A stretch of DNA of 33,848 bases from Bacteroidota bacterium (lineage in GTDB: Bacteria; Bacteroidota; Bacteroidia; Flavobacteriales_D; Crocinitomicaceae), in NCBI GenBank assembly GCA_006227105.1, contig SBFR01000062.1, positions 1-33,848 on the forward strand, written 5' to 3'. The position numbers were made by a program, and so were the translations under genes. Each line of letters begins with the position of its first letter. Within the stretch, counting starts at the first letter, position 1. The notes under the pieces are model-generated. The model was not told the DNA's origin, did no database searches, and saw only the letters and a list, made by a program, of their open reading frames with translations. Positions 16,741 through 24,333 of the stretch are shown one piece after another.

Positions 16741-18392
16741 TGATCCGTCATCTTAGTATTAAAAACTTTGCGTTGATCAAAGAACTGACGTTTTCCTTTG
16801 ATCAGGGTTTTACTGTTATCACAGGTGAAACCGGATCAGGAAAGTCGATTTTTTTGAATTCGCTTAATCTTTTGTCTGGTGAAAGGGCCGACTTTAATGT
16901 GATCGGAACAGACGGAGATAAATCTGTGGTAGAAGCAGTTTTTAATACTGAAGGGCTTGTTATCGATGATCTTTATACTGAGAATGATCTAGAGGCTGAG
17001 GATGAATTGATCGTTCGACGAGAGATCAGTAAAACAGGACGATCAAGAGCATTCATTAACGATACTCCGGTACAATTGGGGGTGATGCGTCAGTTTATGA
17101 CGAAGCTGATCTACATTCATTCGCAGTACAACACGATTGAATTGAAAGACCCTGAATATCAGTTAGAAATACTGGATATTCTTGCAGGTACAACTGAGGA
17201 AAAGGACCGATTCCAGAAGAAATTCACCTTTTATAAAAAACAAAGACAAAAACTGGAGTCCCTCAAAACTGAACAGCAAAAGACAATACAGGAGAAAGAT
17301 TATATTGACTTTCAATTGAAAGAATTGGAGTCGTTGCAATTGGAAAAAACGGACTACAAGTCGATCGAAGAGGAGTATAGTTTTATTGAGAATTCCGAAA
17401 AGATCAAGGGAGCCCTTCAGGCTGTTTCAGAAATGAATGAAGGTGATGAAAGTTTTGTTGGTGGACTGATCAGGGCAAAGAATACGCTGGATAAGATCGA
17501 TATGAAGAGCGATCGATTGAAAGATCTTCATGAACGTTTGTCTTCGCTGTTGATTGAAATCAAAGAACTTTCCAGCGAAGCATCCGAAATAGCATATGAT
17601 CTTGATAGTCCTAAAATGAGTAGGGAAGAGCTTGAAAATAAATTAGATCGATACAATCTGGTTTTGAATAAGCATGGATTAAAAGATCAGTCCGAACTGG
17701 TCATTTTTATGACTGAATTGCAAACTCGGGTCACCAATGAGGTCGGAATGCTTGAAGAAATTTTGCTGCTTGAAAAAGAAGTGGAGGATCTGAATTCTGA
17801 GTTGATGATTCTTGCTAAAGATCTCCACAATTCCAGAAAAAATAGTGTCGATTCGATCGAATTAAAAATTAAGTCACTTTTGTCGGATCTCAAATTACCG
17901 GAAACGATTCTTCATTTTCAATTAGAAGAGCGAGGAGCTTTGAATGATCAAGGAATGACGGATTTGAAAATGTATTTTTCAGCAAATAAAGGGGTTGCGC
18001 CTGTGTTGATCGAAAAGGCTGCTTCCGGTGGTGAATTATCCAGGGTGATGTTAGCACTTCAAAAGCTGATTTCAGAGAAAAAACAATTGCCGACGGTTTT
18101 GTTTGATGAGATCGATACAGGAGTTTCAGGAGAAGTTGCTCAAAAAATAGGAGAATTACTTTTGAAAATGGGTAGTAACATGCAGTTGATGGCGATCTCA
18201 CATTTACCACAAGTGGCAGCCAGAGCACAACATCATTTGAAAGTAGAAAAATCGTCAACAGGTGAAAGTACATACACCAACATTCGTAAGCTTAGTAAAG
18301 AAGAGTCCATCGAGGAAGTTGCTCGTTTAATGAGCGGTGAGCGAATTGATAGTGCAGCAATAGAAAATGCAAAAGTATTGATGGGACTATGA
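16740..18392 (+). CDS. recN: DNA repair ATPase RecN
   Basis: A 550-residue SMC-like ATPase acting in double-strand break repair. Walker A is GETGSGKS (29-36) in the N-terminal lobe. A long charged coiled coil occupies about 155-375 (for example EKDYIDFQLKELESLQLEK). The C-terminal lobe has the ABC signature region KAASGGELSRVMLALQ, Walker B with D456 and E457 (LFDEIDTGVSGEVAQKIG) and the D-loop/H-loop part MQLMAISHLPQVAARA. Length is normal. The start lies in the porD stop and the end overlaps the GSCFA gene (ATGA). Confidence 0.96.
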   Translation: MIRHLSIKNFALIKELTFSFDQGFTVITGETGSGKSIFLNSLNLLSGERADFNVIGTDGDKSVVEAVFNTEGLVIDDLYTENDLEAEDELIVRREISKTGRSRAFINDTPVQLGVMRQFMTKLIYIHSQYNTIELKDPEYQLEILDILAGTTEEKDRFQKKFTFYKKQRQKLESLKTEQQKTIQEKDYIDFQLKELESLQLEKTDYKSIEEEYSFIENSEKIKGALQAVSEMNEGDESFVGGLIRAKNTLDKIDMKSDRLKDLHERLSSLLIEIKELSSEASEIAYDLDSPKMSREELENKLDRYNLVLNKHGLKDQSELVIFMTELQTRVTNEVGMLEEILLLEKEVEDLNSELMILAKDLHNSRKNSVDSIELKIKSLLSDLKLPETILHFQLEERGALNDQGMTDLKMYFSANKGVAPVLIEKAASGGELSRVMLALQKLISEKKQLPTVLFDEIDTGVSGEVAQKIGELLLKMGSNMQLMAISHLPQVAARAQHHLKVEKSSTGESTYTNIRKLSKEESIEEVARLMSGERIDSAAIENAKVLMGL

Positions 18393-19327
18393 GGAAATTC
18401 ATGCTCCAAACTATCATCAGCGAATTTCCATTTCGAATAGGATACGAGGACGACATATTGTTACTAGGGAGTTGTTTTTCAGATGATATAGGTGCTAAGT
18501 TTTCATACTTCGGTTTTAATTCACTTTCCAATCCGCATGGTACTATCTTTCACCCTGACGTGATCGCTAGGAACATCTTGGAAGGATTGTCTGGTCAAAT
18601 GAAGGTGAGACAAGTAGAAAGGGATGGAATTCTGTTGTCTTATAATGCCGGATCCCAGATCTATGGGACAGATTCAGAACAGTTGATCGAGAGATTAAAT
18701 GAACGGAACGAATTACTTAAAAAATACCTAAACAGTTCTAAAGTGATATTCATAACATTTGGAACAGCATGGGGTTACATCGAAAAGGAATCCGCAGAAG
18801 TAGTAGCTAATTGTCATAAAGTTCCTTCACAGAATTTTGAGAAGAGATTGTCATCGGTGGAGGAAATGGAAAAGAATTGGTTAGAGACCATAGACAAGAT
18901 CAAGAAAGTAAATCCATCAGTCAAAATAGTTCTAACAGTTAGTCCTGTGCGTCATAGCAAGGAAGGCTTGGTTGAAAACAACAGAAGCAAGGCCCGTTTG
19001 ATCGAATTGGCTTATCGATTATCAGGAAATGATGATATTTTTTATTTTCCATCTTATGAGATTCTGATCGATGAATTAAGGGATTATCGTTTTTATAAGA
19101 AGGATCTTGTGCATCCGTCTGCTCAGGCAATTGAGATCATTTGGGAAAGACTCATTGAGCATATTCTTGATGAGAAACATGCTAATTTACTTGAGTTGAT
19201 TGGTCAATACCGTTCCATGTGTGAACATGATCTCCTGCATCCTGAAAGCTCGAGTGCATCTTCATTTGAGAAAAGGAAAGCAGATTTAAAAGAAAAGATA
19301 ATGAGCTCTGGAATAGAGATCAAATAA
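18389..19327 (+). CDS. GSCFA-domain protein
   Basis: A 312-residue protein of the GSCFA family, whose name comes from an N-terminal motif that here reads LLLGSCFSDDIG. Other family blocks are NPHGTIFHP, ITFGTAWGYIEKES, NCHKVPSQNFEKR, LTVSPVRH with a later NNRSKARL, and KDLVHPSAQAIEIIWERL. The arrangement of an early Gly-Ser block and a late DxxH-like LVHPSA resembles SGNH/GDSL hydrolases, so an esterase-type activity is plausible but unproven. No signal peptide is seen. The gene overlaps recN by 4 nt and ends the plus-strand run at a strong hairpin terminator. Confidence 0.82.
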   Translation: MRKFMLQTIISEFPFRIGYEDDILLLGSCFSDDIGAKFSYFGFNSLSNPHGTIFHPDVIARNILEGLSGQMKVRQVERDGILLSYNAGSQIYGTDSEQLIERLNERNELLKKYLNSSKVIFITFGTAWGYIEKESAEVVANCHKVPSQNFEKRLSSVEEMEKNWLETIDKIKKVNPSVKIVLTVSPVRHSKEGLVENNRSKARLIELAYRLSGNDDIFYFPSYEILIDELRDYRFYKKDLVHPSAQAIEIIWERLIEHILDEKHANLLELIGQYRSMCEHDLLHPESSSASSFEKRKADLKEKIMSSGIEIK

Positions 19328-19352
19328 AAAAGGGGCATTAAGCCCCTTTCTT
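19328..19352. terminator. Bidirectional intrinsic terminator
   Basis: AAAGGGGC (19329-19336) pairs with GCCCCTTT (19342-19349) around a 5-base loop, with A-rich sequence before and T-rich after. It lies between convergent genes ending at 19327 and 19370 and can serve both. Confidence 0.85.
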
Positions 19353-19369
19353 ATGATCATCGTTTAGGT

Positions 19370-20659
19370 TTAGTCGGTAACTGTTACGGTACCACGATAT
19401 TCATTTCTTTCTCCAGGAAGCGGATTCTTGATCACCACTTTCCATGCAAATGGAGTATATCTTTTTACTTGTTGTCCATTTCGTTTGTCAGTACCATCCC
19501 ATCCTTGAGTTGCATCCGACGATTCGAAGATTACTGCTCCATTCGCAGCATCTACAATAATTAATGTGAATTCAACATCACGAACTGTCAGCGCAAATGG
19601 CATAAAGCTGGTGTTCTCGCCAATTGATGAATTCGGACGGATCGCATTTGCGGCTAATAAATTATAATCTTCTTCGATAGTAACCTTACGAGCAACACTG
19701 CTTTTACAGCCATTTGAACCTGTTACTTCATGAACGATGTTGTAATTGCCTTTTTCGAAAAGGTTGAACTCGGCATTTTTACCTTCTCTTATAATTCCAT
19801 TGATTGACCAATTGTAATTTGAGCCAGTTGAACCAGATTCTACTCTTACAACAGGGACACCATTGTCAAACGTATTTGCCTCAACAATTGAGAATTCTGC
19901 ATTCGGTCCCTCAAGTACTTTGAACGAGTCTCCTTCAATGAAATCTGCACCCTTCATCACGCCTATTTTATACGTTCCTGCCTCATCTCCAATAAATGTC
20001 AAAGAAGATTTAGGCTTAATCGTTGTAATTAATCCATTCGCCTGGATCAACGTAATTGGTGCTTCATTTTTGTTTTGAATCTTCACTGATTCTCCAAGAC
20101 AAATATTTTCAATCTTAGGGATTGAAATTTGACTCGGTGAATTCGAAGCTTGCTGTGTAGTAGAAGAATTATTTCTTTGGTTGTCAGCAGTATTGTTTGC
20201 ATTGCTGTTTGAACCATTTTGTGTCGTAGTATTGGTGCTTCCAGAATTTTGTGAAGTACTTGATGTATTTTGATTGCTTGAGCCACTATTCTGGGCTGTC
20301 ACATCATTCAGGTCAATTTGAACGAATTCGTTGTTTTGAACACCTTTAACATCAGTACCTGTGTTATTGTCAACTGAATGATTCGGTTGATTTTTAGAAT
20401 CATTAGAGTTCGTTTCTGTAGTCTGTGAAACAGAAGGTGTAACTTTTTGCTCCTCTGAATTGTTTGAAAGAAGTATAGCGCTGATAGATACAGCAGCAAT
20501 AACCGCAGCTCCACCAAGATACCACTTCAGATTAGAAGCAGGTTTGGTAGGCATCACCTGATCCAGACGTTTACTCATCTGATCCCAGGCTGCTGCATCG
20601 TAAGGCATTTCATGTCCTTCGACGCTTTTCTTTATTATTTCTTCAATATTCATTTTCAT
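19370..20659 (-). CDS. Probable transmembrane anti-sigma factor with PKD-like and CHU_C-like C-terminal domains
   Basis: A 429-residue protein in four parts. Residues 1-45 are a short cytoplasmic region (IIKKSVEGHEMPYDAAAWDQM) like that before the membrane helix in many Bacteroidota anti-sigma proteins. One transmembrane helix follows at about 46-65 (WYLGGAAVIAAVSISAILL). Next is a linker (about 68-185) almost entirely Asn, Ser, Thr and Gln. After that come a PKD-like segment (about 255-325, SNYNWSINGIIREGK to KSSVARKV) and a C-terminal domain (about 340-429, FTLIIVDAANGAVIFES, QGWDGTDKRNG, YRGTVTVTD) resembling the gliding-motility/T9SS type B (CHU_C) domain. It begins 1 nt after the ECF sigma gene, the classic sigma/anti-sigma arrangement. 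The anti-sigma role is inferred from context and topology. Confidence 0.68.
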   Translation of the reverse strand: MKMNIEEIIKKSVEGHEMPYDAAAWDQMSKRLDQVMPTKPASNLKWYLGGAAVIAAVSISAILLSNNSEEQKVTPSVSQTTETNSNDSKNQPNHSVDNNTGTDVKGVQNNEFVQIDLNDVTAQNSGSSNQNTSSTSQNSGSTNTTTQNGSNSNANNTADNQRNNSSTTQQASNSPSQISIPKIENICLGESVKIQNKNEAPITLIQANGLITTIKPKSSLTFIGDEAGTYKIGVMKGADFIEGDSFKVLEGPNAEFSIVEANTFDNGVPVVRVESGSTGSNYNWSINGIIREGKNAEFNLFEKGNYNIVHEVTGSNGCKSSVARKVTIEEDYNLLAANAIRPNSSIGENTSFMPFALTVRDVEFTLIIVDAANGAVIFESSDATQGWDGTDKRNGQQVKRYTPFAWKVVIKNPLPGERNEYRGTVTVTD

Positions 20660-20660
20660 T

Positions 20661-21230
20661 TTATCGAATATTCATGAATTTATCACTCAACATTTTTTGA
20701 AGATTCATTTTAGCTTTGGCGAGATTGGATTTCGAGGTACCTTCACTGATCCCAAGAATTTCTGCAATCTCTTTATGAGAGTATTCTTCCAATACGTATA
20801 GATTGAAAACAGCGCGATAAGCAGGTGATAACTTCTGGATAGCTTCCATTGCTATTTCTGCTTTGATATCCGTGATTTCCAACTCTTCACGCATTTCTAT
20901 CTCATCCTCGGCGCCAAGTTTAAAATCATTGTCGTTGTCGGTGAGATAGGGGTCCTTTTTCGATTTTCTGATAGAATCAATTGCTGTGTTTGCAATGATC
21001 CTTCTAATCCAACCTTCAAATGACCCTTTATAGTCAAATGCTCCCAATTTTTCAAAGACCTTAATGAAACCTTCCTGTAAAACTTCCTGGGCAGTATCCC
21101 TGTCGTTCATGTATCGCATGCAAACCACAAGCATCTTACCGTAGAAATGCCGGAACAACTCTTCTTGTGCACGTCGCTCGTTACGCAGACAGCCTTCAAT
21201 GATCAATTTGAGTTTTTCCTTATTCTCCAC
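20661..21230 (-). CDS. ECF-type RNA polymerase sigma factor
   Basis: A 189-residue sigma-70 family protein with only regions 2 and 4, as in ECF sigma factors. Region 2 (about 20-90) includes MRYMNDRDTAQEVLQEGFIK and SFEGWIRRIIANTAIDSIRK. Region 4 (about 130-180) has LSPAYRAVFNLYVLEEYSH and the helix-turn-helix KEIAEILGISEGTSKSNL. The start codon is GTG at 21230: no in-frame ATG exists between it and the upstream stop, and the first internal Met is too late. Transcribed with the downstream probable anti-sigma gene (1 nt gap), it should respond to an envelope signal. A possible ECF-type promoter lies just upstream. Confidence 0.93.
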   Translation of the reverse strand: MENKEKLKLIIEGCLRNERRAQEELFRHFYGKMLVVCMRYMNDRDTAQEVLQEGFIKVFEKLGAFDYKGSFEGWIRRIIANTAIDSIRKSKKDPYLTDNDNDFKLGAEDEIEMREELEITDIKAEIAMEAIQKLSPAYRAVFNLYVLEEYSHKEIAEILGISEGTSKSNLAKAKMNLQKMLSDKFMNIR

Positions 21231-21247
21231 ATCAGTTTCGTTGATTA

Positions 21248-21270
21248 GACGCTAGGTTTTTGGGCGGGTT
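21248..21270 (-). promoter_or_regulatory. Possible ECF-type autoregulatory promoter (AACC-N15-CGTC)
   Basis: On the minus strand AACC (21270-21267) is followed after 15 bases by CGTC (21251-21248), about 17 bases before the GTG start of the sigma gene. AAC near -35 and CGTC near -10 are typical of ECF sigma promoters, and no TAnnTTTG box is seen here. Confidence 0.3.
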
Positions 21271-21392
21271 GCCTTTTGACGAAAAATATTCAAAAAATCC
21301 CGATAATATTGGACAAAATAAACGAATAATTTTTCAAAATGATTAATTTCGTCAACGAACAAAATCGAATTAACAGAAATAAATTAAATAAA

Positions 21393-22334
21393 ATGAAAGT
21401 AACAGTTGTAGGAGCAGGAAACGTTGGAGCTACATGTGCTGATGTTCTTGCTCACAGAGAGATCGCAAATGAGATCGTCTTATTGGACATCAAAGAAGGA
21501 TTTGCAGAAGGAAAAGCTTTGGATATCTGGGAAACTTCCCCGATCAATCTTTATGATTCAAGAACAATCGGTTCTACGAATGATTATTCAAAGACGGCGA
21601 ACTCTGATGTAGTAGTGATCACATCTGGACTTCCAAGAAAACCAGGAATGTCTAGAGATGACCTTATCGCTACCAATGCAGGAATTGTGAAGACTGTTAC
21701 TGAAAATGTGATCAAGTATTCTCCGGATGCGATCATCATTATCGTTTCTAATCCACTTGACGTAATGACATACTGTGCTTACTTGACAGCGAAGGTTGAT
21801 TCAAGTAAAGTATTTGGTATGGCAGGAGTTCTTGACACAGCACGTTACCGTTCATTCCTTGCTATGGAATTGAATGTTTCTCCGAAAGATATCCAAGCAG
21901 TATTGATGGGTGGTCATGGTGATACGATGGTTCCACTTCCAAGATATACAACAGTTTCTGGTATTCCGGTTACTGAATTGATCTCTGAAGAAAAGTTGAA
22001 TGAGATCATCGAAAGAACAAAATTCGGTGGAGGAGAGATCGTTAAGCTTCTAGGTACATCTGCATGGTATGCTCCAGGAGCTGCTGCCGCACAGATGGTT
22101 GAAGCGGTGATCAGAGATCAGAAGAGAATCTTCCCGGTTTGTGCTTGGTTGCAAGGAGAATATGGAATGAAGGACATTTATCTTGGAGTTCCTGTTGTAC
22201 TTGGTAAAAAAGGTATTGAGAAGATCATTGAACTTGATTTGAATGCTGATGAAAAAGCACTTCTTAAGGAGTCTGCAGAGGCTGTGAAAGGAGTTATGGA
22301 TGTACTTGATGGAATGAATCTTATCAATGCATAA
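21393..22334 (+). CDS. mdh: Malate dehydrogenase
   Basis: This enzyme interconverts malate and oxaloacetate with NAD in the TCA cycle. From the ATG at 21393 it is 313 residues, starting MKVTVVGAGNVGA with the Rossmann loop at residues 7-13. Substrate-binding Arg residues lie in LPRKPGMSRDDL, VSNPLDVMTY holds the catalytic-loop Asp region, and the active-site His is in GGHGDTMVPL. An in-frame ATG at 21339 would add 18 residues of low-complexity Asn/Ile/Lys sequence with no family support, so the shorter start is preferred. The preceding bases (aaattaaataaa) are an A-rich leader typical of Bacteroidota starts. A strong terminator follows. Confidence 0.95.
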   Translation: MKVTVVGAGNVGATCADVLAHREIANEIVLLDIKEGFAEGKALDIWETSPINLYDSRTIGSTNDYSKTANSDVVVITSGLPRKPGMSRDDLIATNAGIVKTVTENVIKYSPDAIIIIVSNPLDVMTYCAYLTAKVDSSKVFGMAGVLDTARYRSFLAMELNVSPKDIQAVLMGGHGDTMVPLPRYTTVSGIPVTELISEEKLNEIIERTKFGGGEIVKLLGTSAWYAPGAAAAQMVEAVIRDQKRIFPVCAWLQGEYGMKDIYLGVPVVLGKKGIEKIIELDLNADEKALLKESAEAVKGVMDVLDGMNLINA

Positions 22335-22364
22335 TTAGCCTGAAAATCATAAGATTTAATATTG

Positions 22365-22389
22365 AAGGGTCCTTGATGGACCCTTTTTC
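22365..22389 (+). terminator. Intrinsic terminator after mdh
   Basis: AAGGGTCC (22365-22372) pairs with GGACCCTT (22378-22385) around loop TTGAT, followed by a run of T. It ends mdh transcription before the next plus-strand gene. Confidence 0.88.
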
Positions 22390-22459
22390 TATTTACCTCA
22401 TTAGGTTTTTAGAATGTAAATGGCGAAATTTGAAGACAAGCTAAAATTATACGTATCTC

Positions 22460-24277
22460 ATGAAAAGAAATTTACTTCTTATTTCATTCATTCTTTTTGG
22501 AGCATATTCTTTTGCACAGGAAGAAATAGACAATGATCAAATTACATTCAGACGTGGAGAATTCCTTGGAATTAGTATTCCTTTAAAGGATCTGCCGACA
22601 GCAGATGATTCCGGCGATAAAGAAATGGCGAAGGATCATCAGATTCGAGAAAGCCGCAAAAGACCTGAAGCAGTGAACCAAGATGCTTTACCGGCAGGAA
22701 TGGATCCGATTCGTCAGGAATCTTTTGGTACGACTCCTTTAAAAGCACCGATAAAAAACTGGGATGGACAAACAGGTGCATTTCCACCGGATCCTTCAGG
22801 AGCAGCTGGACCAAACCATTACGTACAAGCAGTCAATTCAAAGTATAGAGTTTATGATAAAAACGGTACTGCTGTTACCAGCTCGCTAAATTTGAGCTCA
22901 CTTTGGGCAGGGAGTAGCAATGATGGTGATCCGATCGTATTATACGACAGACATGCTGATCGCTGGGTGATCACTCAATTCCAGATCTCAGGAAATAAGA
23001 TTTTGTTTGCTGTTTCTACAACTCCAGATCCAACTGGTACTTATTACACGTACTCGTTTACAATGCCAACGTTCCCAGATTACCCGAAATTTTCAATCTG
23101 GGCAGACGGTTACTACATGACTTCAAATACAGGACAGAAAAACCTGGCAGCATTCCAGCGCGAAAAGATGTTGGTTGGTGATCCTACAGCTGCTATGGTT
23201 GGATTGAATTATAATTATTCTTCTCATTATGGTTTTAAATGTATCCTACCTGCAGATGCGGATGGTGCTTTACCTCCATATGGAACACCGCAATACTTCT
23301 TTTATTTCCAAGATGATTCATGGAATGGAGTTTCTCAGGATGTGATCAAAATTCTGAAAATGGAGGTGGATTGGAATACTCCTACAAATAGCTCTGTAAG
23401 TGTTCATCAGACATTGTATCCTACAGCATTTAATTCGGTGTTCACAACCACCTGGAATGACATTGTTCAGAAGAATTCATCTCAGAAACTGGATGCGATT
23501 TCTTCTATATTCACGTTTAGAGCTCAATACATCAGATGGAGTGACTACAATACAGTAATGTTATGTCATGTAACAGATATAGATAATAACAACACTGGAG
23601 GTATCCGTTGGTATGAATTAAGAGAAGATCAGTCGACTGGACAGTTTTCAATCTATCAGGAAGGAACCTATGCTCCAGCAGATGGAGATAGCCGTTTTGT
23701 GGGAAGTATCGCTATGGATATGAATGGAAGCATTGGTTTGGCATATTCAATCTCAGGACCTAATTCATTTCCTAGTTTAGGTTATACGGGAAGGTTCCCA
23801 TGGCAGCCACTAGGTCAAATGTGGGCTCAGGAAACAATTGCAGTGTCTGGAGTGAGTGCGCAATCAGGAGGAAACCGATTTGGAGATTATTCTCACATGT
23901 CTCTTGATCCAAATGGAACTACATTCTGGTTTACAGGAGAATATATTGGAACAAGTGGAAGTAGAAGAACGAGAATTTTCTCCTTTGAAGTTCAAGATTT
24001 CTTGGGTACACCACAGACTCAGCTGAATGAATCAGAAATGGTTGCTTATGTAAATAATGGAGATCTTAACGTTGAATTGAAAAATGTTCAGTTCGATGCG
24101 AATGTTGAGGTCGAATTATTTGAAATGAATGGTCGTTCTATCCGTAAAGGAAGTGGAAAGATCATGGGAGGAATGATGAAGTATGTTTTTGATGTAAACG
24201 ATCTGCCTGCAGCGACTTACCTTGTAAGAGTTGGCAATCATGACGCGCAGAGAGTACAAAAGATCATCATTCAGTAA
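22460..24277 (+). CDS. T9SS-secreted protein with type A C-terminal sorting domain
   Basis: A 605-residue exported protein with a signal peptide (about 1-19, ending YSFAQ). The mature part has WDGQTGAFPPDPSGAAGPNHYVQAVN and SSNDGDPIVLYDRHADRWVITQF, with later blocks such as WYELRED and GGNRFGDYSHMSLDP. The repeated strand pattern suggests a large beta-propeller; this family is widespread in Bacteroidota without an assigned activity. The last 80 residues are a T9SS type A domain: VEVELFEMNGRSIRKGSG, LPAATYLVRVG and the terminal KIIIQ. It should therefore cross the outer membrane through T9SS and be attached to the surface or released. It has its own transcription unit between two terminators. 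Confidence 0.85.
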   Translation: MKRNLLLISFILFGAYSFAQEEIDNDQITFRRGEFLGISIPLKDLPTADDSGDKEMAKDHQIRESRKRPEAVNQDALPAGMDPIRQESFGTTPLKAPIKNWDGQTGAFPPDPSGAAGPNHYVQAVNSKYRVYDKNGTAVTSSLNLSSLWAGSSNDGDPIVLYDRHADRWVITQFQISGNKILFAVSTTPDPTGTYYTYSFTMPTFPDYPKFSIWADGYYMTSNTGQKNLAAFQREKMLVGDPTAAMVGLNYNYSSHYGFKCILPADADGALPPYGTPQYFFYFQDDSWNGVSQDVIKILKMEVDWNTPTNSSVSVHQTLYPTAFNSVFTTTWNDIVQKNSSQKLDAISSIFTFRAQYIRWSDYNTVMLCHVTDIDNNNTGGIRWYELREDQSTGQFSIYQEGTYAPADGDSRFVGSIAMDMNGSIGLAYSISGPNSFPSLGYTGRFPWQPLGQMWAQETIAVSGVSAQSGGNRFGDYSHMSLDPNGTTFWFTGEYIGTSGSRRTRIFSFEVQDFLGTPQTQLNESEMVAYVNNGDLNVELKNVQFDANVEVELFEMNGRSIRKGSGKIMGGMMKYVFDVNDLPAATYLVRVGNHDAQRVQKIIIQ

Positions 24278-24301
24278 TGCTGAATTAATTTGAATGAAAT
24301 A

Positions 24302-24329
24302 AAAAAGGAGGGTTTATGCCCTCCTTTTT
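24302..24329. terminator. Bidirectional intrinsic terminator
   Basis: AAAAAGGAGGG (24302-24312) pairs perfectly with CCCTCCTTTTT (24319-24329) around a 6-base loop. It sits between convergent genes ending at 24277 and 24334 and has A- and T-runs on both sides, so it works in both directions. Confidence 0.92.
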
Positions 24330-24333
24330 CTTT

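Noticed and set aside
17890-18273. 127-codon open frame antisense to recN
   Set aside because: It is opposite the Walker B and signature region of recN and has no recognisable features.
21339-21392. 18-residue N-terminal extension of malate dehydrogenase
   Set aside because: The extension is low-complexity and the family begins at MKVTVVGAGN; an A-rich leader precedes that ATG.
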